This document shows, piece after piece, positions 1 through 10,130 of a DNA stretch of 64,000 nt. The notes under the pieces are model-generated. The model saw nothing but the letters and a program-made list of their open reading frames with translations. It did not search any database and had not been told where the DNA came from. A program made the translations under genes and the position numbers. How positions within the stretch are numbered: the stretch's first letter is position 1; every line of letters begins with the position of its first letter. Source of the stretch: Prinia subflava (lineage: Eukaryota > Chordata > Aves > Passeriformes > Cisticolidae); NCBI RefSeq assembly GCF_021018805.1, contig NC_086248.1, positions 55,495,485-55,559,484 on the forward strand, in the 5' to 3' direction.

Positions 1-777
1 AGCCAGCATGAGGCTTTGCTTCAGAGACACCGTAGGAAGGAGACTGTGCCATTCTGGCAGAAAAAAGGAACAATTATTCTTTCTGTTGCTGACCCTTCTC
101 TTCAGGAAAGGACACCAACCAGAAAGATGAAAGATCTTGAACTTTAGACCTGCTGCATCCAGCACATATGGCACCATCTGGGATATGCCACCAGCTATAG
201 GAAGCAACCTATGTGAAAGTGGAAAACGTGCTACAAATGCGATGGTCTTTTCCAAGAATTTCTGCCTCCCAGGGAGATTTGACAATTCTGCTTCAGCACC
301 AGCTGGGGTGTGGCAGGCAGTCTGGCCAGGCATATTGGCAGAATGTGGGCAGATACTGAGTGAAATCTCTTCAGTCCCGTGCGTGGCCTTCTAGCAACCA
401 GTGCAGAGGTGATGCGGTGTGGCGGCCCGTGAGAGCTCACTGCAGGTAATGGTGCTCAGCAACTGCTCTGCCCCAGCCACACAGTCTGGAAGGATTGGCT
501 GGGACAGGTTTGGTGGGTGCACTCACTATTTTATTGACTTCTTTCTTAGCAATAGAGGAATAAGGAAGTGAAGGATCTGTTGCAGGTACAGAAGAAATCA
601 TGTGCATTTACAGTAATCTTTAATTTGAGGCTATTAACATACAGCATTTGACCTCCATAGGAAGAGCAATGCAAAAGAGAGGAATAGGGTTTTTTAACAT
701 CACTCCCAGGAGAGCACACAAGGGGAATCACATCTGATTTCTTCTTGGTGCATTTGCTCTGCCTACTAGCTTGGAAA
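1..777. other. Unique sequence, no gene recognised
   Basis: I see no repeat family and no convincing exon here. The part from about 140 to 530 is richer in G+C than its surroundings, and a possible splice donor (CAG followed by GTAATGG) lies near 443. No acceptor or protein similarity makes an exon believable. Confidence 0.5.
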
Positions 778-804
778 TTTTGTTTGTTTGTTTGTTTGTT
801 TGTT
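778..804. repeat. (TTTG)n microsatellite
   Basis: Almost seven uninterrupted copies of TTTG form a 27-bp simple tetranucleotide repeat. It sits in non-coding sequence with nothing functional visible beside it. Confidence 0.9.
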
Positions 805-1264
805 ATACTGGGCAACATTGAAATGCTGGAGGAAAAAAAAAGGCTCAGACTGTTCCAAAGACTGTTATAGTCTTATAAATTTAAATGGTAAAGTAAATAA
901 TGTATTGTGTCTGGCAGTTCTCTTTAGCTGTAATAGACATTTATAGTTACGAGCACAATGGATTTTGTTAGCCATCAGTTAGCCATCACTTTATCTCTGC
1001 AAAACCCCTCCATTTACTAAAAGTCTGGCTGGAACAATGACTCCAAATTAATGATAATAAAAAACAGTTCTACAGGCACTCCCCAGTTTTGTTTTACTTG
1101 TAGAAATCTTAGTTTATATGCAAAATTTCATTATAAGATCTTACAGCTCTTGTTCAGGAAGGCTTTTCTTCCTCTTTGGGCAACTAATGCCTTTGCAGAG
1201 TTCATGCATAAATATTTATGTGTTAGGCACACCCAAGATCTGTGAATGGATCTTTTAGTCTTTT
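805..1264. other. Unique AT-rich sequence
   Basis: AT-rich, non-repetitive DNA with only short chance open frames. I see no splice-flanked exon, RNA gene or mobile element. Confidence 0.5.
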
Positions 1265-1330
1265 CATTACTACTATCACTACTATCACTACTACTAGTAC
1301 TACTATTATTAATAATATTATTATTATATT
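1265..1330. repeat. Imperfect ACT/ATT trinucleotide repeat
   Basis: A run of ACT-type triplets with interruptions (TCACT, AGT) turns into ATT/AAT triplets. It is an impure trinucleotide microsatellite, which usually indicates an older, less mutable tract. Open frames across it, such as the leucine- and serine-rich ones, are products of the repeat. Confidence 0.85.
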
Positions 1331-2062
1331 GTTTTGGTTTTGTTTTACCTAATTTTATTTTTAGCTGCTCAAGTAGTTCCAAAGTAAGTAAAATTGCTGA
1401 GATGGGTATCTCATTCAGAGAAAGTAAGTAGACTTAAAATATGCATATATCCCAATAATCATGGGACACTCTACACTGGTACAGCTTTCCTTGTGCCCTC
1501 TTCCTCACCTTTCTTCAACATACACTGTGGCACATCCTGAAAGAGAAGTCTCCCACCACCACTCCCCTGATATTGATATAAAGGCAGCTTCACATCAACC
1601 CAGATTCTTCCCTTTCCTCAGTAACTATGCAAACACAACATCCATCTTTTCCTCTCTCTAACTGTGTCTTTGGACTTTCAGCCAGGTAGGAGTATGAGCT
1701 ATAAATTGAAGTGAATTATACAGCTGGGTAAATAAAATGAGACGAAAGGGAGAAAAAGGGAAATGTGTTTCCTATCACAGAGTTTTAAAAACAGCCTTGG
1801 CACAGAAGGGTAAAAAACAAAACAGGAAACAAGTTTCTACATATAAATTAAACTTTTTCACCCTCAAACTTTTTAGATAGCCCAGGAGTAATAAGTACGT
1901 GTGTTTCTTGGACCAGCAAAGCAAGCATTCCAACACTAAATGGCTTCCTGTTCAACACGTTCAAAGCCAGAGACTGTTTTTGGGGGTTGGTTAGAAATAT
2001 GTGTGAAGTATGCACTTTTACTTCAGGCCAAATCAAATGTTTTTAATCTCCCTCCCATGCCA
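1331..2062. other. Unique sequence, no gene recognised
   Basis: Nothing beyond short chance frames. GTAAGT-like donors near 1383 and 1422 have no supporting acceptor or frame. Confidence 0.5.
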
Positions 2063-2108
2063 CCCCCCCCCCCCAACCCCTTCCAAAAAAAAAAGGGGGG
2101 GGAAAAAA
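2063..2108. repeat. Cluster of homopolymer runs C12, A10, G8, A6
   Basis: A run of 12 C is followed by short C/A/T spacers, then 10 A, 8 G and 6 A. Cytosine and guanine homopolymers side by side on one strand are uncommon and can pair with each other. The tract is prone to replication slippage and to sequencing error, so its exact length should be treated with caution. Confidence 0.9.
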
Positions 2109-2479
2109 GCCAGAAAAAGAAAATGTGACTGACGTTTTCTCTTTCACTAAGGAAGTTCAATGATTAGCCTTCAGAGTTAATGTGCAAATATTCTCAGTTC
2201 CGTGTAAAGAAACTTAAAAGGGAACTAGTCGATGTCATTCTACATTGGCATTTGATGCTGTTGAACTATAAAGAGTAGGTGCATACAGAGCTGAAGAACT
2301 TGGCCCCATGCAAAGACAGGAAAACAGCAAATATTTGAGGGTGTGAAGTGTGCTACAGCATTTTCCCCCATTAGTGTCAAAGTTATAATTCACAAATTAT
2401 TTATCCATTTTCTTATTCTACCACATCAGCCTCAAATATTATTTGGTACTACATTTTGTTTGCCCATAGATCTTTAGGG
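2109..2479. other. Unique sequence
   Basis: No repeat family, exon or RNA gene recognised. Confidence 0.5.
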
Positions 2480-2539
2480 TTTTTTTTTTTTTTTTTTTTT
2501 GTTTGGTTGGTTGGTTTTTGTTTTGTTTTGTTTTGTTTT
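2480..2539. repeat. T21 run followed by TTGG and TTTTG repeats
   Basis: Twenty-one T residues lead into three TTGG-like units and then four TTTTG units. This low-complexity tract could be a degraded retroposon tail read on the opposite strand, but no retroposon body is recognisable next to it. It is more safely called simple repeat. Confidence 0.85.
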
Positions 2540-4189
2540 AGGTTTACAAGGCTAGATTATATTGCCAAAAGTCAAAGAAAGACACATGGGAAAAAACATG
2601 GGAGCACCATATTCTATGGATGTGCCAGTGTGAGGGTGTTTTCTAGTTCTTCAGTGAAGCCACAAGGTACTTTTTGGGAAAAAAATCAGAAAGGTGCACC
2701 TTTTTTTTTTTTTTTTTCCTTACAGCTGGCAGGCAATAGGTATGTCTAACTAACCTAGACCTCAGTTTGTCCCTTTCTATAATTTCACTAATTACTGCTT
2801 CTAGTAACATATTTTCTCCCAACTCCAGGGAAACAGAAACCATGTAAGTGGTAGCCAACTATTTTCTTTCAGTATTTTTCTCATTCCAGTGTTTTTGAGC
2901 AAACTCAGGTTCTAAACACTATTCTGTTTCAATATTTGAAGAATGCTACATACTGAGAACTGTCCTAGCTGGTATGTTGCTGTGAAGCATCAGTCTTGTC
3001 TGTTGCTCTTATACCACCTTGAATGAACTGAGTTGCACTTTGTTTTGGTTCTTTCTGTCTAATTTTTACAAAAACCCAACCAACCAAAAAAACAACCAAC
3101 CCTCCTTTTCCCCACTGCTAGGTCTTTATGAACATTTAGTTTTGGGTTTTCACTTGAAGAAAATGAGTCCCAGGCATATTCTCCAGTCTCACCTAAATAG
3201 GTGACATTCAACTTGTGCTGATTTGCACCAGAGTAAGCAAGGGTTTTGTTTAGGCCCTGACAAATACAGTACTCTTTTCAGAGGTTCTGCTGAAGATAGA
3301 ACAAACAAAGTTAGTGGAAATTAATGAATGTGACATAGACTTCACTGATGACTCCTCCCTGGACCTCTACGTATGTCAATATCACACCATACTTGATATC
3401 CAGAGCTGTTCCTGGGAGTGGGGAGGCCAGCGGGAGATATGACCAGTGAAGGACGGGTTTCCCTCCTTTGAAGTCCAGCTTTCCCAAGAAGAGTTGTAGG
3501 AATTCAGTTTCTACTGATCCTGTGGCAGCTGCTCAGTGAGGCTCTTCTGCTACCTCCCTGGAGCACTCAAATTCAATTTTAATTCAACTCCATTGTCTTC
3601 TACCCTTCAGACTCCTTCCTTCCCACAAGCCCATTTTCCCATATTCCCAAAATAAATACACCATTTTTGCTTGTTATTTTGAACCTTGCCACTTCCTTTC
3701 CCTGACCTTCACCATTAATACTTAAGAGTTTCTCTTCTTGTTCCTTCTCATCTACTATCATATTTCTACATAACAGTAATTTTTCTGGTGTGTTAAATCA
3801 GTCATCAGCAAACTAATATGAATTCATAGGAAAAGGAATAAGTTTAGGTATGTCCTGTGGAAACTTCAGGGTCCAAACTTTCTGTACAGTTGTGTTGGTC
3901 AAAATTCAGGCTCACAGAAGTAATCAGTATCAACAGGTAATAATCCAAGATCATACACTTTGGTATAATCAATATGTTTCTTGTAGCTCAGTCTGTTCTT
4001 CTAAAATTGACATTTGAAACATGAACCTTTCACTTGCAACAAGAGAAAAGCATCATCTGAGAAATATTATGAAGATGCACATGAATTTTATGTGTGAGCT
4101 GTAACAGTTACTCCTGGGCTGCCCACATACACACGTTTGAGGTGAAAATAGAGTGTGAAAAAAGAAGAAGAAAAAAAGAAATGGAGAGC
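2540..4189. other. Unique sequence with one T17 run
   Basis: Contains a 17-T run at 2701-2717 that looks like a polypyrimidine tract followed by CCTTACAG, an acceptor-like string. No open exon with a donor follows it convincingly. A short CCAACCAA-rich patch lies near 3077-3100. Nothing else is recognised. Confidence 0.5.
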
Positions 4190-4216
4190 AAGAGAGAGAG
4201 AGAAGAAAGGAGAGAA

Positions 4217-4492
4217 AAGGAAGGAAGGAAGGAAGGAAGGAAGGAAGGAAGGAAGGAAGGAAGGAAGGAAGGAAGGAAGGAAGGAAGGAAGGAAGGAAGG
4301 AAGGAAGGAAGGAAGGAAGGAAGGAAGGAAGGAAGGAAGGAAGGAAGGAAGGAAGGAAGGAAGGAAGGAAGGAAGGAAGGAAGGAAGGAAGGAAGGAAGG
4401 AAGGAAGGAAGGAAGGAAGGAAGGAAGGAAGGAAGGAAGGAAGGAAGGAAGGAAGGAAGGAAGGAAGGAAGGAAGGAAGGAAGGAAGGAAGG
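4217..4492. repeat. (AAGG)n microsatellite, about 69 perfect copies
   Basis: 276 bp of uninterrupted AAGG, read as GGAA in another register. It forms the first half of a 625-bp all-purine tract (4190-4814) and ends in a short GAGAGAAAGAGAGAGAG transition. Because the unit is 4 bp and contains no stop in any frame, long artificial open frames run across it on both strands. Arrays of GGAA can act as ETS-factor sites in some genomes; that is general knowledge, and nothing here shows such use. Confidence 0.97.
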
Positions 4493-4507
4493 AGAGAAAG
4501 AGAGAGA

Positions 4508-4800
<293 letters not shown>

Positions 4801-4814
4801 GAAGAAAGAAAGGG

Positions 4815-5099
4815 TTGAGAACAGAAAGCTAGCAAAAATTGAAAAGAAAACGAATGCAAAAGAAGTGTTTCAGGGAGAATTTATGGTAGTTTAAATCCCT
4901 ATTTCTTTTGCCAGGTAGAGAAATCCTAAGCCTGTTACATGATCTTAAACATCTTTCCAAGTGCTTCAGTGAATCACTGCCATTACCAATATGGGCAGAA
5001 ATTTACTATATCAGCTTCCCAGACACTGAACACAGTGTTGGCAGAGCTGATAGATATTAACTCAGTGAGTCAGATAGGGTGTTCTTTTTTTATCTTCAG
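4815..5099. other. Unique sequence upstream of exon candidate
   Basis: Single-copy-looking DNA ending in a T-rich tract (GTTCTTTTTTTATCTTCAG) that would serve as the splice acceptor of the exon candidate starting at 5100. Confidence 0.45.
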
Positions 5100-5210
5100 G
5101 GCACACAGGAGCAGCTCCAGCCATGCTGCCCCTGCAGCTGCTGCCGAAAGCTGGCTGGCCAGCGTGATAAGCCTGGGACTGCGGATGATTGGTACTGCAA
5201 GACTTGCACG
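5100..5210 (+). other. Candidate cysteine-rich coding exon, 37 codons, phase 0-0
   Basis: A pyrimidine-rich acceptor ending TCTTCAG and a strong donor, GTAAGTTCA, enclose exactly 111 bp. Read from its first base it gives 37 codons with no stop. The product is cysteine-rich: it holds a CCPCSCC cluster at residues 9-15 and ends in DDWYCKTCT. The W-x-C-x-x-C end recalls the last part of several zinc-binding folds, but the remaining ligand spacing fits neither a PHD finger nor a RanBP2 finger, so I do not name a family. A second frame is also open across the interval; the third is closed. It has more G+C than its surroundings, as an exon would. No partner exon was found in the window, so it may be an isolated exon in long introns, a non-coding exon, or chance. 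Confidence 0.33.
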
Positions 5211-6916
5211 GTAAGTTCAAGCTGCTCCAGAAAGCAGTGAGACTGCTACTGACATCCTGGAGCAGTTCCCTGAGGTCATGTCAGTCATACTCAGGAATCT
5301 AGGAAAACCCCAACAAATAATACTATTTCTGTCTTTATAAGGATACATAGTTGCAGGCATCATTGTCTCTGTTGATAATGTTTGTCAGTCTCACAAACCT
5401 CCCTCATTGGAGCTTTGTACTTCTGACATTATTTACTGTGGGAAATTTCAAATTTAACTTTTTTTCTTGCCTAGTCCTAGCATACACTCCTTTCAGATAG
5501 AGCTGCCTAAACAAAGTTGTTTTGTTTTGTGGAAGCAAAGTCCATATATTAATCTTTACTTAATGGAAATTAGTTTTGTTTGTTGGCAGGATGGCTTTTG
5601 AGTATTTTCTGTTCCTCTCCTGAAGAGATATAGCTATGGTTGAAGGTAATCAGGATAGAAGAGAGCAAAGAATACATTCTGCACTCTGTAGAAACACAGC
5701 ATGAGAGCAACTTGAAGGTACTTTGAAGCAGCTGTGTGTGCTGTGGAGATATTATATGGTTGACTTCTGCCAAATGGAATCAGTGGATGAAGTAACAGCC
5801 AGAGTCTCAAGTTGCTCTTCAAGAGACACCAGAATTTGTTTTCTCTGATTTTTCCATTCTTTTGTGCTTTCAGCATTCCATCCTTTAAATCATTTAGAAG
5901 TCTGAATTTCAAAACCAAATACTCACTGAGAAAGTTAGGCAATGCTGATCTATAGCAAGGAAACAGAAGCCATTTCTCCCAGATGAATGCATCATTCTTG
6001 TCTTTGTACTTTTCCTCAAGCCACAGTTGGCCACAGGACAAGGAAGAATGCCAGGGAGATTGGTGCATCTACTTCTCCTTGTGAGCAAACCTATCTACCA
6101 GAGTATACTCCATCTCTTCTACCATACTTTACTCTGAAGAAATCTCCTTTGAGTCACCCCAAAACATCAGACCTACAGGACTTATTAGAATTTAGCTGTG
6201 GGGACTTTGGTCTTTTTTTCAGCAGCACTTGGGTTCATCCTGTTGCTCTGTACCATTTTGAAGAGGGATATTGAGGACCAAGGGCAGTCTTATTTACATA
6301 GTAATTGCTTTTTCAACAGATGATGATGAACAACCAGATGGGTACGTATTCACTTCAGGGAGATCGGGGGGGCTGTCCCAGACTTGTCTTAATGCAAGTT
6401 TCCAGCTATTTCCAGCTTACAAAAATTCCAGGGTCTTTTGCAGCTCACCAGAATAAAGGCTGCAAGTCTTGACAGTGTGACTTCAGGTTTCCTTGAGTGC
6501 TATACTGCAAGAACAGCCAACAGGATGTCAGCAACAAACTAACAGGAAACAAATTGCAACTCCTACAGGAATTTCTTTCCTAGTCTGCATAAATTACTGA
6601 TGCACTAGTACAGAGTTAAAGAGCAATTGCTTGACTGTTAACCACTGATGTAGTTGTCAAGGTTCTGGGTGCAATGACTGACCTGCTCCATCTGCACCTG
6701 ACACTGCTCCTCTGCCTTCAGTGCTCCTCTTTGCCTTAGAGTATCCCTCCAACATTAAGTCTTAATGGGAAATTGAACCAAATTTGAGTGCAATGCCAGT
6801 CTAGGTGATTGATTAAAAGTGATACTTCGTGTTTATTAGGAGTAAAGCCTTTTCAGGAACCATACACATCGTAAACCAGCAAGTCTCTCTTTCTTCCTGG
6901 TTCTCAGTCAGTATGT
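5211..6916. other. Unique sequence
   Basis: No repeat family or convincing exon. Overlapping short frames on both strands near 5634-6274 have no splice support or recognisable similarity. Confidence 0.5.

Positions 6917-6944
<28 letters not shown>
6917..6944. repeat. (AC)14 microsatellite
   Basis: Fourteen perfect AC dinucleotides. The alternating C-V open frame on the minus strand is generated by this repeat and is not a gene. Confidence 0.95.
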
Positions 6945-6947
<3 letters not shown>

Positions 6948-9665
6948 AACACACATATGTGAAAGAGCCCAAATTAATTTCGGGAGTGCCCAAATGTCAT
7001 TGAGTGTGCTGGAAAATGGTATCAATGCAAGACTCATACCATGACTGTTACTACATTTGAATCACTAGAGAAATGCTCCAACCTTGTAATTCAGGAGTGG
7101 GAAATAAACCATTTCAGCCAGCTTGTTGTCAAGACACCATATATTCTCTGTAGACTAATTCATCAGCATCTTATCAAAAACAGGGACTGGAGATTTGCCA
7201 TATCTTAGTGATGCTTGTCTCTGTGATTGGTTCTGAACCATATGGAACAGTTCTGTCAAAAGACATCAAAAGCAGAAAGATGCAAACAGAAGCAAGTAAG
7301 GGGGGAAGAACTCCCAGAACCTGACCCTTTGGTTATGCTAGGGGTCCTTTTCCTTTTCTTTCTGTGCATTTAGAAAGTAGCCCATATGATACTATTTACA
7401 AATACATAAAAATACATGCACAAGAGCTGGGAACATCTTGTACACAGATGTGAGTCAGAACTTGGCAGGTGGCTAACGGGAGTCAGATTTCCCAGACAAT
7501 AATTACATTTTCAAAATAAGAATTAAAGAGACAAGAAAAAAAAAAAAAAAAAAGATTTATTCCCATTAACTGAGAGTGTGAGCTCTGAAGCAAAATTATC
7601 TTTTCTTTCCATGAAATTGATTCTACATCACTTCAGATGCATAAGACATCCAGGAATGAGAAGCTGAATCTTCCAAGAACTTCACTTTCTAAATGGGTAC
7701 AGGTTAAATGACTACTTGTTTCTCTCTTCCAAGCTGTCCATCCATTTCTGATCTAGAAACTGTAAAGACATGGTAGCAGCATAATATAGTGTTCAAACAT
7801 GTCCTGTGAAAATGTGACAAGAGGACCCAACTATCAGTGTAGTTAGCCAAGGAGAACGGTATTTGGCACACCATTTGTTTTATTGTTACTGTGGATCAGA
7901 AAAACTTTTCCATAGCAAGACGTTTCCATGTCAAATTGAGGACTGTGAATTCAGGCATGTCTGCTACTTCTGTGGAAAATAACATCCAGCTTTCTCCTAG
8001 CCTTGCGGGACCATGACTTGGGCTTACAGTGCATTTCCTAATTTCATCATAAAGACACAGATGTGGCCAGAACCACAGAACTGTAGGTGGGTTATGAATC
8101 TGTACATTGCAATTTGACTTCTAATTGCTACCGCTTTCAATGTTTGGTTATTCTGTCAGAATCAGTCTTTCTAATAGGTCTTTGAAAACTGTACATGAGA
8201 AGATGCTTGCTTTGGTAAAAAATCTGTCTGTCTGCCTGTCTACATGGCTGTCTATTTATCTGTTATTCTATATATTGCTAGCTATGGGAAAGTAGAATGC
8301 CTGTAGTCAGAACAAATTAGTTTTGGGGCAGAAGTATACTTGAAAGTTTGCGTTCAAATTTCCTGATGAAAAGGCACTCTCCTGTGTTGACCTCTGGCTG
8401 TTGTAATGAAACAGAACTCCTCTCCTGGTAAGGAGGCTGTGTTGTGCCCTGGAAAATGTGTTTAACCAGAGAAGTCTGCCTAAAGAGGGAAACAAGAGCA
8501 AGAAGCCCCTTAGCATGTTGGTATTATGTTACCTCTTCTGTCTTCAGTGTAGTATGGAATATTTTAATTAATATTTTTATTAATTTGCCACCAAATTTTC
8601 TATCAAAAAAATTTGCGTTCTTCTTCAACCCCAGTTCTCAAGGCAGCTCTAGGTGCTTTTTGTTAGTTTGCTTAATGCAGGATAGGGGTAGGCCACAGAA
8701 AATTGTGATCCATATAGTGTTGGATTTTCTCAGAAGTTTCATCTAAGAAAGTGTGAACCACAGGAACAATGTTAGGCCATACATCCTTAATAGGATTTTT
8801 AAAGCTTCTAGCTGCAGTTTGTCCAGGATGTTATAATATTTTTCTGTAATATTGTCCTTCAACATGCATACATCAGTCCAAAGAAAGATGAGTGGGTAGA
8901 AACCGCATCTCCATGAGAGCCAGATATCACCACAAAACCAACAGGGTGTAATGCTTTCCACATCACAGAAGTGTCCTACCATGAGATGGGTCAATAGCAC
9001 AGAACAGAATTTTTTAAAAATTCATTTTAATAGGAGGAAGGGGGATTTAGTGAGACAGAAAGTGCAGAAGCTAGCAGACGGATAAAATATATATAAAAAG
9101 ATTTATAAAAGTACTTTGCTGGGAAAAGTGAGATTAAATATTGCAAGCCATATGTTATGGTACTTGAAGACTAAAAAAAGAAATTTTTTGTATCCTCAGG
9201 TTCCTTTTTCTAAGCAAATTTCTGGGGATACTTACAGCTTTACAACTTAGAGTTGTTTCCCATGATTGAAAGCTTCCAGGTTACCTACCCACTGTTAAAG
9301 GAAGTACTTGTCTTGGTAGAAAACATCATTGTCAGTTCAGTCCTGACTGGGGCCTATGGGAAACTTCTGGATGTCCAAAATACAGCTGTACTGAGTTCTA
9401 AGGGACTTAACTTCCTGAGGCTCATGAGGATGTGGAAATTCTCAAGCATACACTTGTCTTTGGAGTCATCATATGCATGACAGATATGATAAGAAACAAA
9501 TTTGGATTGCAACTTGGACATACCCAAGGGAGAAGGGGCAGCCCTTCTGCATCTGGTGCTCAAGGCCCCTCATGTGGCTGTGAGAACACCTTCCTGAGGT
9601 AGTGAGTTCATCCTGCCCAGGGAAAATACACCCAGGGTTCACTGGTAGCCTGTAGAAAGATTCCA
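6945..9665. other. Unique sequence with small simple repeats
   Basis: Contains an 18-A run at 7536-7553 and an imperfect CTGT/CTAT tetranucleotide patch at about 8223-8275. No gene, RNA or mobile-element body is recognised. The A run is not preceded by a recognisable retroposon. Confidence 0.5.
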
Positions 9666-10130
9666 GAGTCACAGAATGGGTCAGGTGGAAGTGGGGCATC
9701 TTGTCCAAATTCCTTGCTCAGTCAGGGTCATGCTAGAGCACATGACACAAGATTGTGTCCAGGAAGTTCTTGAATATCTCGAGTGGGGGAGACTCCACTC
9801 ACAAGGGAGATGTTCCAGTCCCTTAATTATCCTTGTTGCCCTCTCCTGGACCTGCTCCAGGGGCTCCATGTCTCTTTTGTACTGGAGAGCCCAGAACTGG
9901 ACACACTAGAGGTGACCTCACCAGGGCTGAGTATAGGGGCAGGATCACCTCCTTGTCCTGCTGGCAATGGTTTTCCTAACACACTCAAGGTTCTGTTGGC
10001 CTTCTTGGTCACAAGGGCACGCTGCTGGCTCCTGGACAGCCCCAGGTCCTTCTCAGATCCACTGCTTTTCAGCAGGTTGGCCCCCAGCACTGAGGCCAAG
10101 CTGGCTCTGAGGGTCTGTTGTTTGTTTGCT
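9666..10130 (-). mobile_element. CR1 LINE, 3' part, minus strand
   Basis: Read on the minus strand, this segment gives the well-known end of CR1 ORF2: EKDLG, then SQQ.AL.TKKAN, then a block ending EPLEQVQERATRIIKGLEHLP, and finally the short 3' UTR. The element ends near 9666 in the CACAGAAT signature typical of CR1 termini. CR1 is the dominant non-LTR retrotransposon of birds; ORF2 encodes endonuclease and reverse transcriptase. This copy is 5'-truncated, frameshifted and missing the segment that normally follows GLEHLP, so it is non-functional. Its CpG content and modest decay suggest intermediate age. The open frames on both strands of this interval belong to it. Confidence 0.9.

Noticed and set aside
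5100..5210. Naming the exon candidate a PHD or RanBP2 zinc finger
   Set aside because: Only the closing W-x-C-x-x-C resembles those folds; the other ligand positions do not fit.
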